From assembly GCA_036346395.1 (NCBI GenBank), contig JAYEVG010000094.1, forward strand, positions 1-64,000: 64,000 bases of DNA, read 5' to 3'. Below are positions 53,531-64,000 of this stretch, one piece after another. The stretch comes from Hsuehochloa calcarea. Taxonomy: Eukaryota > Streptophyta > Magnoliopsida > Poales > Poaceae. The stretch's first letter is position 1. The number at the start of each line of letters is the position of its first letter. The notes beneath the pieces were generated by a model. It worked only from the letters and a program-made list of their open reading frames with translations, searched no databases and was not told the origin of the DNA. The position numbers and the translations under genes are program-made.

Positions 53531-54506
53531 TGTAGCATCCTAAATTTTTAGAGTTTTTAAAGATTTTCAAAAATAAAAATAAACATTTGCTTTTATTGCT
53601 AAAAGCTTAATTGGGAATTTCATAAAAGCAAAAATAGTTTAATATGAATTAATCAAACTCCAATTAATTTGAATTTAGTTTAATTGAGTTTTCTGGTATT
53701 TAAAGTCAAAATGATTATTTTAAGTATTTTCTTGGATTTATTGGATTTTAAAAATGCTTTCTCCTATTATTCGAAAATTAAAAATATTTTGTTTGAAAAA
53801 TTTAAAGATAAATTAAAATTGAAACTATTTTTATTAAGTTCCAAATAGTTCAAGAAATTTAAAATCCTTTCACTGTTCACGGGTCGAAACTCCTCCTGTC
53901 CGCTCCTGTTCCTTCGGCTCGGCCCGGCAGCGCCAGCCTTTCCCGCTCACACCGGCCCCCTTCTCCGGTGCGTCGCCGCTCGCTTCTCCTGCGTGCGCCC
54001 CGGGCCCGCGTGTCAGCCGCCTCTCCGCTCGCCTCGCCCGCACCAGCCGTTCAATTAAATCCAGCGTCTGTGCTCGCCCGCTCGCTTGTTCATTGTCTCC
54101 TCCCCCCGGCTATCCCCGCACGCGAGCCCGCGTCTGCTCCCACTGCCGTGATTTCCGCTGTGCCGCCCTGCTTCTCTACCTCAAGCCCTCCGCCGCGCCG
54201 CGTCAGCGCCCGTCTTGTCGCCGCCGCCTCGCCCCATTCCTCTCCTCTTCCTGTTTTACACCGCGCGCGCCGAATCTGTCACCTTCCGGCGCAGAACTCC
54301 GCCTCGGGTTTCCCCCCTCTGTTATCCTTGAGCCTATTTAAGGTGAGCATCAGTTGCGCCCTGGCCTCCTCCTTCCATTTTCCCGCCTCCTCTTCTCTCT
54401 CACTCACTCTCCTCCGATCGCATTTCGAGAAATCCCACAGCCTCGTCTTCTCTGGCGTCGTCGACCCCGCCTCCGGCATCGCCAGCTCGCTGCAGTCCCC
54501 CATCAT
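53531..54506 (+). mobile_element. Gypsy-type LTR, 5' half
   Basis: The plus-strand LTR begins TGTAGCATCCTAAATTTT at 53,531, with AT-rich sequence, then a C-rich U3 (53,890-54,330) and TATTTAAG at 54,335-54,342. It breaks off at about 54,506 where minus-strand gag sequence begins. The likely continuation is 60,924-62,573. The proline-rich frame 53,968-54,513 is a composition artefact of the C-rich U3. Confidence 0.65.
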
Positions 54507-55050
54507 GAAATAATGCACGGAACTCGTCCCAAGTTGGAACCTGTCCTTCGGGTTGCATCGCGTAGAAATTGTCCCACCAAGCACTCGCGCCCCTTCGAGT
54601 TGATAGCTGGCAAAAAGGACCTTCTTGACACTCGTGCATTGAGCGATAGCCAGCTTCTTATCGACGGCCCTGAGCCAGTCTTCGGCCTCCATTGGATCCT
54701 CAGAGCTCGAGAAAGTGGGAGGATTGGTTCGCAAAGTCGTGGGCCCTCCGTGTGCGCGATGGGTGCTAGCTCCTCCCACGGGTCCGGGAGTCGGGGAAGT
54801 GTTGCGAGCTATGGCCTCAAGAATCCACGTTTGGTCCATGCGGTTTCTTTCAATCCGAGCTAGCACCTTCGCCATTGTGGGTGGTGGCGGGCGCACTTCC
54901 TCTAATGTGTCGCCTTGCTGATTTTGTCAGCGAGGAGGCTCATTACCCCCTTCATGGGCGTAAAGCTCATCGATGGAGCAAGCACGAGGAGGTGGTGACC
55001 CTTCCTCTTGTTGTTGTGCTCTTGGAGCGCAGTTGGGCCTGTCACCTGTG
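54507..55050 (-). pseudogene. Gypsy gag N-terminus, truncated
   Basis: On the minus strand the frame from 54,896 reads MAKVLARIERNRMDQTWILE, NPPTFSSSEDPMEAEDWLRA and VDKKLAIAQCTSVKKVLFAS, shifts frame at QLEGA, and continues as WWDNFYAMQPEGQVPTWDEF and RALFH to about 54,507. This is the same gag type as at 6,283 and 63,182. The coding is cut at RALFH by the plus-strand LTR piece, so the rest of gag, pol and the 3' LTR are lost. Upstream coding with one stop may extend to about 55,050. Confidence 0.82.
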
Positions 55051-55473
55051 GTGACAAGGAGGGTTAGCGAGAGAAACTAAAGGTATGTGCTTCTAAGTGA
55101 GGAACAATTTTGGGACAACAAGCATATTATAGTTAATTATTCATGCATAATGGTATAGGATGCGTAAAGACTTAACACCAAATGGGGGTACAAAGGCACG
55201 GAGGCCAGTACAAGATCCATTAACTCAAATTGCAGTGTTCCGGTACAATTACATCCATGTAGGCCTGTAGGTGAATTGTAATTGCCCGAAACAAAAGTTT
55301 GCAAGGAAAACATCAATAGTTCAACAACTACCAACCCATTACACCAATTTTAATGATACACGCTTGTGGGACACTTGTCCAGACAACGAGCATACTAATC
55401 TACACCTTACACATTTTCCCGATCGAAATTCTCCAAAAACTCATCCAAAAGGTGATACCCAGGGGATCCCGTG

Positions 55474-56214
55474 TCATCGGGGTTGTAGGGATTGATGAGG
55501 CGTAGAGAGGATCCTATGAGGTGCCCTCCTATAGGTTCCTATCCTGGAGCACACGGGAAACCTACTGACATCCGGGCCTGACGCCTTGGTCCATGATTGG
55601 GGACTTGCCCTCCCACTACGGACAGACGAAACTCCGGTGGTGTGGAGGTATATGGGGAAACCTCGTCTTCCCCATAAAGCACGTGCCGCAATACAAGTCC
55701 CATGTTGCATATGGGTTGCAGGTGCTCCGGAGCCATGGTGAGGCGACACTGCGTCTCCCAAAGCTCGTGCAAGGTGCAATAATGCATTTGGTTCATGATG
55801 CGAACCAACCTTGCTAATTGCCAGACATGGGGGGTTCTCTCTGTACTGAATTTCGGTGAAGGTGTTTAACTCCACGCCATGTGTTTGCATAGGAAAATGG
55901 TCGTACGGTGGATGAGACAACTCCATTAAGTCACAACGGAGCCGACTCATGGCCATACAGGCCACTTCTTGCAATGCCATGTCCTCAGAAGTGCCACGCG
56001 CCTGAAAATGGTACGGAATACTCCCCGCAACTTGCCTTGCAACGAGGTGGATCACTGCCCGATAGTCTTCCATCCCGGGCCCTCGATCTCTTCGATAGAC
56101 AAAGTAGGTCGGTTGATAGGTGAAGTTCGCCCTCCACATCATATCTCGAAGAAGCGCCAGGTATCCTTCAACGTCTTCTGCGTGAGTTTCTCTGACAAGG
56201 TACTCGCGACTCAT
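55474..56214 (-). CDS. Unknown-function ORF in gypsy leader, frameshifted
   Basis: Between primer site (56,407) and gag (55,050) on the same strand is a 246-codon frame starting MSREYLVRETHAEDVEGYLA at ATG 56,212-56,214, preceded by an in-frame TAG. It continues RDRGPGMEDYRAVIHLVARQ and PYHFQARGTSEDMALQEVAC. From about 55,810 the better-looking coding is in a second frame (55,808-55,539: LHELWETQCRLTMAPEHLQP, then YGEDEVSPYTSTPPEFRLSV), so a frameshift lies near QYRENPPCLAISK. No zinc, membrane or signal motif is visible. Standard gypsy elements need no protein here. It may be an accessory ORF of a grass lineage or a captured gene. Confidence 0.5.
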   Translation of the reverse strand: MSREYLVRETHAEDVEGYLALLRDMMWRANFTYQPTYFVYRRDRGPGMEDYRAVIHLVARQVAGSIPYHFQARGTSEDMALQEVACMAMSRLRCDLMELSHPPYDHFPMQTHGVELNTFTEIQYRENPPCLAISKVGSHHEPNALLHLARALGDAVSPHHGSGAPATHMQHGTCIAARALWGRRGFPIYLHTTGVSSVRSGRASPQSWTKASGPDVSRFPVCSRIGTYRRAPHRILSTPHQSLQPR

Positions 56215-56406
56215 CTAAGGACAAGAAGGCAAGGTAAGTTAGTTTTGTAAATCGAATGAGAACATGGTGATGAACATACTAAGATGGGTGAGGAATAAAA
56301 GATATTCACAACTTAAATTTAGGAAATAAGTTTGATAAGTAAAATATTTTGACCCAGTGGCTTGCTAACACTAACGCCAGTGCTATCTCTAACCTACAGT
56401 CAGTAT

Positions 56407-56419
56407 GGCTCTGATATCA
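56407..56419 (-). other. Primer-binding site of minus-strand gypsy
   Basis: On the minus strand TGATATCAGAGCC is one base off the initiator tRNA-Met complement. It lies six bases from the LTR end at 56,426. Confidence 0.75.
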
Positions 56420-56425
56420 ACGCTA

Positions 56426-59400
56426 TGAGGACCCCCGGGTTAATCCCGTAAGACTAAGACAATACCGATCTTAAGGAAGTAACTCTGGGCCTCAAGTAAA
56501 TGAATTCCAAGTTAACTCCATCTGAGTGGGAAGTCCAACCGAAACTAGAGCTCTGGTGATCATGTGCGTTGCTCCTCTGCGAGCGCCACATGATGAATGG
56601 TTCGAGCACACACTTAAATGAGTTAAAAGGGAATGCATCACAGCGAGAATGAGACCATGTTGGCTCCCAAGATCAGTGACCAATATGCCCCCAAACTCAC
56701 CTTCAACATTGATCACATCCATACAGCATTCATACATTGATAGTTCAAAAGACATACATTAATAATAGTCAGGTCTACAACTATTTCAAGTGGTCGACCG
56801 GCCAAATTAAAATAAAAAAATAATATAGCAGCGGAAGCAAGTTAAATAAACCAAAAGTCCAGTATGGTGTGCCCCATAACCCCTGTCAACCTACTGGGGT
56901 TAAATAACAGCACTACTCGTCAGTGTCGCCTAAATCGGCACTGACGAGCTCATCAGGCTCAAAAACATCCTCACCTGAAAAGCCAACAAACACTTGGCTG
57001 AGTACAAAAGGGTACTCGCAAGTCTTACACAAAGAAAAATTAAGTATGCATATTGGGCAATCAAAGTATAGCATTAGTGGTTCTAGTTTTGCATCAAACG
57101 CAACATCCTACATTCCTAGACCATCTAGTTTTTAAAAGCCAAGTTGTAAATCGATTATTCAAGAAAGGTTTCACAAGACATATGTAGTAGTATATATCAA
57201 TCAATATCATAGTGGTTGTCCACTTTGATAAACTAAAGTGCACAAATATCCCATTCATGTCATTACCAATTGTAACCATGTCAACTTTTAATTTTCAAGT
57301 CTAACGATGAAGCATACTTAAACCAAGTGTTATCCATAACCGTGGACACGGCTATTCGAATAGATTATCTCTTCAGAGGTGTACTACTTTACCCACACGA
57401 CTTGACTAGCCCGTAAGCCTCCGGATGCCTCCAGAAAATGACACACTACCTTAGGTATGCCGGCCGGGGAGAATCAAGATACGGTTGTTTTTAGCAAGAA
57501 AATCCTATTGAGATAGACCACCCATGTGAGACGAATCCCAACTTAGATATGAGCATATAGCAAACGCTTAGCGGGCACACATGTTATGCCGGAGGGGCCA
57601 GTGCAAGGTAGTTAGTATGTTGTTTTTTCTCAACATAGGTAATCGTGCTCATTAAGCACAGTATATATCACACTGGGTTCCTAAGGAACATAGGATTTCA
57701 TGGTCTCTATGTCCTCACACCACCTGCGGTCCAAAGCCATAAAACCTTTCCCTTACTTAACCGTACGATACCCATATCCCGCATATGATAGTACGCTCGT
57801 ACATGGAGTGATACGTCCATGGCTTGGTCCTTAATGGTCCAGACAAGACAACCACAAACCCGAGTCTCGTGCATAACAGCACCCACACTACAACCACTTG
57901 CCCGGACCCAAAAACCATTTAGCATAACCAAAGTTTAACTCAATAACCAGATATAACAATCTGGACAAAAAGAAAAGTAAGAGTTGTTATGTGTTTCCCA
58001 CAATTGACGAGCTAGTCCCGTCAATTGATATACTGCGTTATCTAGACCCGCAATGGCTAAGCATTCAACAAACAACAATCTTATCATCACAAGCATCTAC
58101 CTTAAGCATATGTATATGGGAAATATCAAGGAGAACCAGCAAGTATAGGATATAACTAATCTACTCACAACATAAAAATATACCAAAAATAGCATGCAGG
58201 CAATATCATTGCATTTCAAACACTAGTGTAATAAAACTGGGATCAATATGATGAAAAAAATTTCAAATGATGCTTGCCTTGCTGGAAGCTTAGTTTCTCA
58301 CTCTCAGTGGCATAAGAATCTACGTCGATTGATTCAGGCTCTATAGAATAAGAATACCGATAAACATCGAGAAACACCACAAAAATCAAAGTGCTCAAAA
58401 ATGCATGATTTATCTACAGTAGCTAGTTCGTGATTTAAGATGAATTTAAGTGAAAGAATTATTCCATTCGCATTTAGTATGTGAAAGTTGTAGCAGTTTG
58501 AATTTTAATGTCCCGAATAATGCAATTTATTCAATTTGACATTTTGGCCAAAATTTGTAGAGTAGTGGGGAGAAAAAGGGTTACATAGATAAACAGAGGA
58601 TATTATTATAAGTCTACTTCCACTTGGTTCGTCTCATTTGGAATTTCTATGCGAAAGTTATGAATTTTTAAAGTTATTAACATTTTTCTATTGTAAAAAT
58701 AATCGATTTAAGGATCATTTTGCATAACTATATTGTCTGCTACAGAGAAAAGTGTGTAACCTGTTTTGAAATAAAGTTCATTAAAAATGAAAATTACCCG
58801 CATTGGTTTCATCCAATTTGGAGTTAAGATGAATTAGTTTGCATTTTTGAAGTTAATCATATTTTTCAGTCTATAAATAAAGGTATTCTGAATTTCTGAA
58901 TTTCTTTATTACTTTTCTTATCGACAGCGCTGCTAGCCACCGTCGCTGACCAGCAGGCCCCTGTGAACAGTGCATTTTTCTTTTACCCAGGGATTTTAAT
59001 TCTTCCGACTGACTTGTGGGGCCCACCTGTGAGTAGCTTGGTCCACAACACAGTGCATGGACTGCCAGTCCACGCGGTGGTCCACAAGGTCCATACTGTG
59101 CACTTAACCCCGAGGCCCACCTGTCAGTCTCTAGACAAATCATCATTTAAAACATTATTTCCTGTTCATGGGCCCACATGTAAGCGACTCATCTATTTCT
59201 TTAAAACATACTTAACGACAGTAATCACTTATTATCATTTAATGGCCAGATTAATTCGTAATGACGATGCTATAGTTGCCGGACGCATCTGACAATGAGC
59301 CCACGTTTTTGCTCGGTGGCTCGCCGGCGCGGCGCGCCACGGCGGCACTGGCCAAGGCCTGAAATGGAACAACAATAGTGTTGCGCACCTAAGGGTGGCG

Positions 59401-60923
59401 ACGGTGGCGACTGAAGTGACCTGAATCAGCGGCTAGCTGGAGATCGGCGGCGGTAGCCCTATAGTGCATTTGTATGAGGCAACGGAGCTTCGCGGTGTGC
59501 AATCCAACGTGTGCAAAAGCTAAAACAAGGTGCACTGAAGCTTACCCAGGTGGTAGAGGGGCCAAAGAAACTCGGTAGCAGTTCAACGTCGGTAATGGCT
59601 ACGACGATGGAGAGGTCCCTCGAGGAGATGAAGACCTGAGCAAGATAACGAGCAATAAAGGTATGAGATAGCGAAAATGTGCCAAGGACACGGTGTAGTT
59701 GTGAGCAATCGGGAAATGGCTCACCCAAAACAACAAGGGATAATGAATAGGGCCATAGGCTGAAACTTCAGGTGCAAACCAAAATTCACCAGCTCCTGCG
59801 CGCCATGGAGAAAATTGGTTGAGGGGAACTCTTACTTATGCTCAAGCACACGACCTGACGCGCAAGGATAAGCAAGGGCTATACCAGAGATGACGATGGC
59901 AAGCCAAGGTCACAGTGGTGAAGCTTTGGCCACGCCCTGGAGCTGCCGAGAGCACGGTGGTGACCTGGAACCTACAAACAACCACAACGGTTCTTGTGGG
60001 CTAAGATGGGAATGGGATAACGAGTAGAAGCTCAAGGACACAGTGAAATGAACTTTACCAGAGGAGTGAGCACAAGCTAGCTCCCTTCTCCTCGGCGGCC
60101 AGCGGAGAAGTGAGGGGGGAGAGAGAGCAGGGGGGTGGGTTAAAGGCAAGGCTGGACGGAGAGGAGGCGACGTTAAGAGGCTGAGCCATGGGATAGGTGG
60201 GTTTTGGGCGGTGGATTCACGCCATCCCTGGAGCGGAGCAGAGCATGGCGGGCGCGTGGTGCACGCGCTCTGAGTGCAAGTCAGCGAGGAGGAGGAAGAC
60301 CATGTCGCGGTGGGACCCACTGGCAGTGACAGTGAGAGAGACGAGAGCGCGAAACGGTCAGCGTGTTTGGGCCGTTCAATCACGATCGGATGGCCAGTGT
60401 GTTAGTGGGCTCGGCTGAGTCAATTCGTTCAACCGGCTCAGCCCTGGGTACTGTGTGGTTGGCTCGACCTGAGGAATAGTACATGGGGTTGACTGGAATT
60501 GAATTATGTTGATTCAAGTTTGACTGGGATTCAAAATATAGGAAAACAATTCCTAAAAATATGAAATAAATCAGAGAGGTCCCTGGGGTGACCTAGTACC
60601 CAAAAAAAATTGAAAACCCACTGTTCATTTTCTTATTTGGTATAATTCAAATTCAAGCTAGCATAGGTTTTCAAATATGGTTCCAAATATTTGGGAAATA
60701 TTATATTAATTCATGATAATTAATATACTATTTGAATAAATTATTTCCAAAGGATGTTCATACACTTTTGTTACTGATTTCTTTAGGAGTTGTTTTTGTA
60801 GGTGTAGGTTTATACAATTTGAAAAGATTTTCCAAGTGCAATATATAATGTAAATGTTTGAAAACATGATGCATGCTGATGAGATGCACATTAATCCTCT
60901 TTATTAATTTTGGGGATGTGACA
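56426..60923 (-). mobile_element. Gypsy 5' LTR (4.5 kb), minus strand
   Basis: On the minus strand it starts TGTCACATCCCCAAAATT at 60,923 and ends ...GGGGGTCCTCA at 56,426 beside the primer site. It is related to the 7,101-11,151 solo LTR ('cttggctgagtac...gggtactcgcaagtctt' near 56,990; compare 7,545) and inverted relative to 2,372-4,810. The GC-rich U3 (59,300-60,420) gives many overlapping chance frames. No second LTR of this element is present in the window. Confidence 0.8.
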
Positions 60924-62573
60924 ACGTGGCAGCGCCACGTGGCGCCCGATCATCGCCGCACCAGACCTCTCCGCCTGCGTGGCCGCTGACGGGATATTCT
61001 GAATTTTTCTTTTGGAAAATAATTATGGAAATTCCAGAAAATCTGATTTCTATCATTTTATGTGATTTCAAACTTCCGGTGGCCATAACTTCTTCATCCA
61101 AACTCTGATTTGAGTTATCCAAATTGATATATTCATATAAAATTAGTATCTTTCATTTGGTTATAGTCTAGTAATTTTTGGATTTCATTTCGTGCTTTTT
61201 TATTTATTTTGTTCTTTTCACACATGTATATTCTGACATTTTGGAAGATTTCTTCGACTCGTGTGCTGAAGCATCTCAACTCTTCAACGAAGGCAAGTCA
61301 TAGACCCTTCACCATGTTGTACCAATTTTGCAAAAGTATATTGTTTTATATCAACATGCATGGCTAGTTGCATAAAAATGGTTTGGAAATAGTTAAATAC
61401 CTAATTGCCATTATGCCTCCTTGGTAAATTGAGAATGACATGTCCCCTTGAATGATATAAATCCTTGGAGAACATATGATGGTTAATTATTAGTTGGACA
61501 TAATTGTATTGCCAACATGGGCGCGTATTATGCTTAGTCATGCTTTAGTTACCCGATGGGATTCACGATCACATACTCAAAGATATGATTGAACTTGACT
61601 AAAGGAACTATGGAATTATGGCATTGCCACTATTGTTAAAAGATGTTGTACCATGGCAAAGGTTGTCATTTGGTCAGGATGAACCAAAATGATTTATGCT
61701 CGGGCGAGTGATCGTGTAGTAAAGGGGGTGCAGGAAGCACATTGGGATAAGATAGTCTCGCTTGAGCAGCCAACTAAGGACTTAACTTTTTACGGCATTG
61801 ATCTAGGCCATACCGTGCAACCACAAGTCCATTATGGGGTAGACCTGGCCAACTAATTGGAAAAAATTTGAGTCAGTTATGTTTTGGTTGTTGAGCGGCG
61901 TAAGATGGGGCTAGGAATGCGAATCCTTTGCGAGCAAAACCGAGTCAAAATGGAACTTTGTAAAGGCCTTGTGATAATCACTTAGTCGCACATGTTCAGA
62001 AGTGTGTCAGACGGATATTATAAGTGATTTATCTCTTGTGGGTAAAGCTGTACAACCTCAGACGGATACTTACTATATTTACTGTTAATATTGCATTTCG
62101 CAAAATAACCATGAAGATATGCTTGTTCAAGCCTTGCATAAATACTATTTGCATACATTTCGCTACAACTTGCTGAGTACTTTATGTACTCACGGCTATA
62201 CGCCACTTGTTGACCAGTCCCTGCAGAAGAACTAGGAAACACCGAGTTCTACGAGGAATACTTCTTTTAAGACTTGGCGAACTAGGTCGCGTCCTCCAAT
62301 CGATTGCTTGTGGGCATGTCGATTGGCCTCCACAAGATGTTTTGGATTTCCGCTGCAAGTTACACTTTTGCTGTTAAGCCCTGCGTGGCGAACTTTGTAA
62401 GACTTGACCATACGGTCCTTTTGCTGCTACTTAATATTACTTTGTCTGCTTCATTAGCTTCGATGTTGTATGGATATGATAACATCGTTGTTGCAATGTG
62501 CAAGCCGACCTCGATCGGGACTAGCTCAGAATGCACAGAGGGTCACAAGTTTGTATAACCACAAGGTCCGACA
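60924..62573 (+). mobile_element. Gypsy-type LTR, 3' half
   Basis: Plus-strand LTR sequence with 'aacgaaggcaag' (61,287), 'gctgagtactttatgtactcac' type block (62,172) and end ...aaggtccgaca at 62,573, followed by a primer site. Probably the same LTR as 53,531-54,506, interrupted by the truncated minus-strand element; together about 2.6 kb. An inverted repeat CGTGGC-AGC-GCCACG lies at the junction (about 60,925). Confidence 0.7.
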
Positions 62574-62578
62574 AGAGA

Positions 62579-62591
62579 TGGTATCAGAGCC
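62579..62591 (+). other. Primer-binding site of plus-strand gypsy
   Basis: TGGTATCAGAGCC, a full match to the initiator tRNA-Met complement, lies five bases after the LTR end. It establishes a plus-strand element running off the right window edge. Confidence 0.9.
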
Positions 62592-63181
62592 ATATTGACT
62601 GTAGGACGTAACCATAATTAGCTTGGTCGTTTAGTCAAAAGTTCAAATGTTATTTTCTAAATCAAATGAACCAATTGATAAATAGATATTCTTCTCTCAT
62701 CTTATTCCATCCTTTCTCATCTTATTCTATTCTTTTATCATCTTATCCTCTTACCTTCTCATATCATCCTTTAGTTCTTACATCTTACCTTTGCTGAAAC
62801 TTGGTTTTCAAATTTAAATTTGACCTCCTTACCTCTGGAATCTCTATAGGATCGAGCCCTTCGTGATCAAGTGATGGAAGCCCTAGAAGATCAAGATCAT
62901 CATTTGTTTCAAGTCGACCATTCATATAAAATAGATTGGTAGTTGCCCTCCTTAGTTATAGTACCATTTAGTCCACGTAATAGGATCTTTTTGGATATGC
63001 GCCGCCTTTTGTTTGCCCCTTGATAGCTTTTTGGCTATCTGTCCGATGGGTTAAACCAACCTTTCTCCCAATTAGGTTCTTCTATCTTCCTCCCTTGTCT
63101 CTCGCTCATCTTCGTGCTTTTCTCTCTCACCTATTTTGCTTTCTTCTCCTCGTCTATTAAACCCGGGAAGCTTTGTTGCAG
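62592..63181 (+). other. Gypsy leader with CT-rich microrepeat
   Basis: 590 bp without coding. 62,691-62,775 is a degenerate repeat of 'tctcatcttattc' words. C/T-rich sequence and a splice-acceptor-like 'ctttgttgcag' directly precede the gag ATG at 63,182. Confidence 0.65.
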
Positions 63182-64000
63182 ATGGTTCAGATCCGCAACT
63201 CCGCAAGTCAGGAGGAGCCCCTGAATGCCAATGCACCACCTTCCCCAGCCGTTAGTGCAGATCAGGGTTTGGGTCAGTTCATGGCAGCACAGACGCGGTT
63301 GATGAACTCAATGATGCATAACATGAAACAGATGATGAATCAGCAGAACCAGATGGCTGATGCTTTGCTCGCAGTGCTGAACCAAAATAATCAAGCAGCT
63401 GCCGTGCCACCGCCACCTCCACCACCAGCTTTCCCTCAGTCAAGGCTGGCAGAGTTCAAAAGAACCCATCCATTTCCCTCAGTCAAGGCTGGCAGAGTTC
63501 AAAAGAACCCATCCACCTACCTTCTCTAGGTCCTCTGAGCCTTTGGATGCAGATGACTGCCTACGCTCTACTGAAAAGAAGCTCATCACCCGTTGTGATG
63601 ATCGTGACAAGGTTCTGTATGCTTCACACCAACTTGAAGGTACTGCCGTAGAATGGTGGGAGAACTACTGCACCGCCCATGAGAACCCCGAGAACATCAC
63701 TTGGACTGAATTTTCAGAAGCCTTCCGCCACTCTCATATTCCTGATTGAAAGGTGGATATGAAGAAGAACGAGTTCTGTGAGCTGCAATAAGGAAGCATG
63801 TCAGTGAGGACGTTGCCACAGATGACGCATGTTAGAAGCGTTTCAAGCGAGGACTCAACCCTAGCTTGAAGGTTCAAGTCATTGGAAATAACTATGCATA
63901 TTTTTAGCACCTAGTGAACAAGGCTATGCTCATAGAGGAATCCCGTCGAGGGCTTGAAGAATCCTGCAAGAGGAAGATGATGTAGCATGGTACCCATCAG
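63182..64000 (+). pseudogene. Gypsy gag, 5' part, damaged, runs off window
   Basis: From ATG 63,182 the frame reads MVQIRNSASQEEPLNANAPP, then a Met/Gln-rich helical stretch (MNSMMHNMKQMMNQQNQMAD) and a polyproline run. A 43-bp tandem duplication (63,431-63,516) shifts the frame. Downstream is LDADDCLRSTEKKL, KVLYASHQLEGTAVEWWENY and ENPENITWTEFSEAFRHSHI, then a stop and an apparent deletion, and finally RFKRGLNPSLKVQVIGNNYA and VNKAMLIEESRRGLEES with two stops. It is the same gag family as at 6,283 and 54,507. Pol lies beyond the window. Confidence 0.88.
63431..63516 (+). repeat. 43-bp tandem duplication in gag
   Basis: The unit starting 'ttccctcagtcaaggctggc' at 63,431 is repeated at 63,474 with only the last base differing. 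Length 43 is not a multiple of three, so it breaks gag. Near-identity implies a recent event or an assembly artefact. Confidence 0.9.

Noticed and set aside
53968..54513. 181-codon proline/serine/alanine-rich plus-strand ORF
   Set aside because: It lies in the C-rich U3 of an LTR, has no domain, and other frames there are equally open; explained by base composition.
59910..60383. 157-codon minus-strand ORF
   Set aside because: It falls in the GC-rich U3 of the 4.5-kb LTR and is serine/proline-rich without a motif.
1..64000. Bacterial-type features (operons, CRISPR, ribosome binding sites)
   Set aside because: Intron-containing gene fragments, plant LTR retrotransposons and tRNA-iMet primer sites show a plant nuclear genome; no direct-repeat/spacer array was seen.

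Overview
This window is plant nuclear DNA, most likely from a grass (Poaceae, possibly a rice relative). The evidence is the density of nested LTR retrotransposons with initiator-tRNA-Met primer sites and long TGTAACATCCC-type LTRs, plus GC-rich plant gene fragments with introns. I see no intact host protein-coding gene, no rRNA or tRNA gene and no CRISPR. Nearly every long open frame is retrotransposon gag/pol or a shadow of it, and most coding remnants carry stops and frameshifts.

Layout. 1-1,329 is a Ty1/copia LTR of the same family as the full element at 24,837-35,142. 1,330-13,694 is a mosaic of Ty3/gypsy pieces: two abutting LTR fragments, a leader, a broken plus-strand gag-pol (6,283-13,185) resembling the Tekay/Del type, a 4.05-kb solo LTR in antisense inside its gag, and a truncated 3' LTR. 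13,695-13,959 carries inverted repeats suggesting the tip of a CACTA transposon. 13,960-19,735 holds five decayed fragments of an NRT1/PTR (NPF) transporter gene. The last four are tandem units of about 1.1-1.24 kb in which an mTERF-like fragment is joined upstream of the NPF fragment.

19,736-23,343 is the 5' LTR and leader of a minus-strand LTR element. 23,465-40,251 is a minus-strand gypsy element (gag, protease, RT, RNase H, integrase) split by a complete 10.3-kb copia element with 1,785-bp LTRs. The gypsy element's own 5' LTR is split by a non-autonomous element (40,252-46,902) with two ~2.93-kb LTRs and a 781-bp non-coding interior. To the right (46,903-47,558) lie the rest of that gypsy LTR and the 3' coding end of a second gypsy copy, which looks like two copies sharing one LTR.

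47,559-50,908 is the least repetitive stretch. It has four exons of a plastid-type S4-domain RNA-binding protein gene and one unidentified exon. 50,909-54,506 is again LTR fragments. 54,507-60,923 is the 5' half of a minus-strand gypsy element (4.5-kb LTR, primer site, an extra leader ORF of unknown function, gag start). 60,924-64,000 is the end of a plus-strand LTR, its primer site, leader and a damaged gag running off the window.

Points that stand out: the tandem mTERF/NPF chimera; the extra ORF between primer site and gag; an apparent systematic loss of the middle base of CAG/CTG/CCG between homologous copies (consistent with a CHG-methylation base-calling artefact); and an in-frame integrase-RT fusion in the copia element. 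Family and lineage names are inferred from protein motifs read by eye; no database search was possible.
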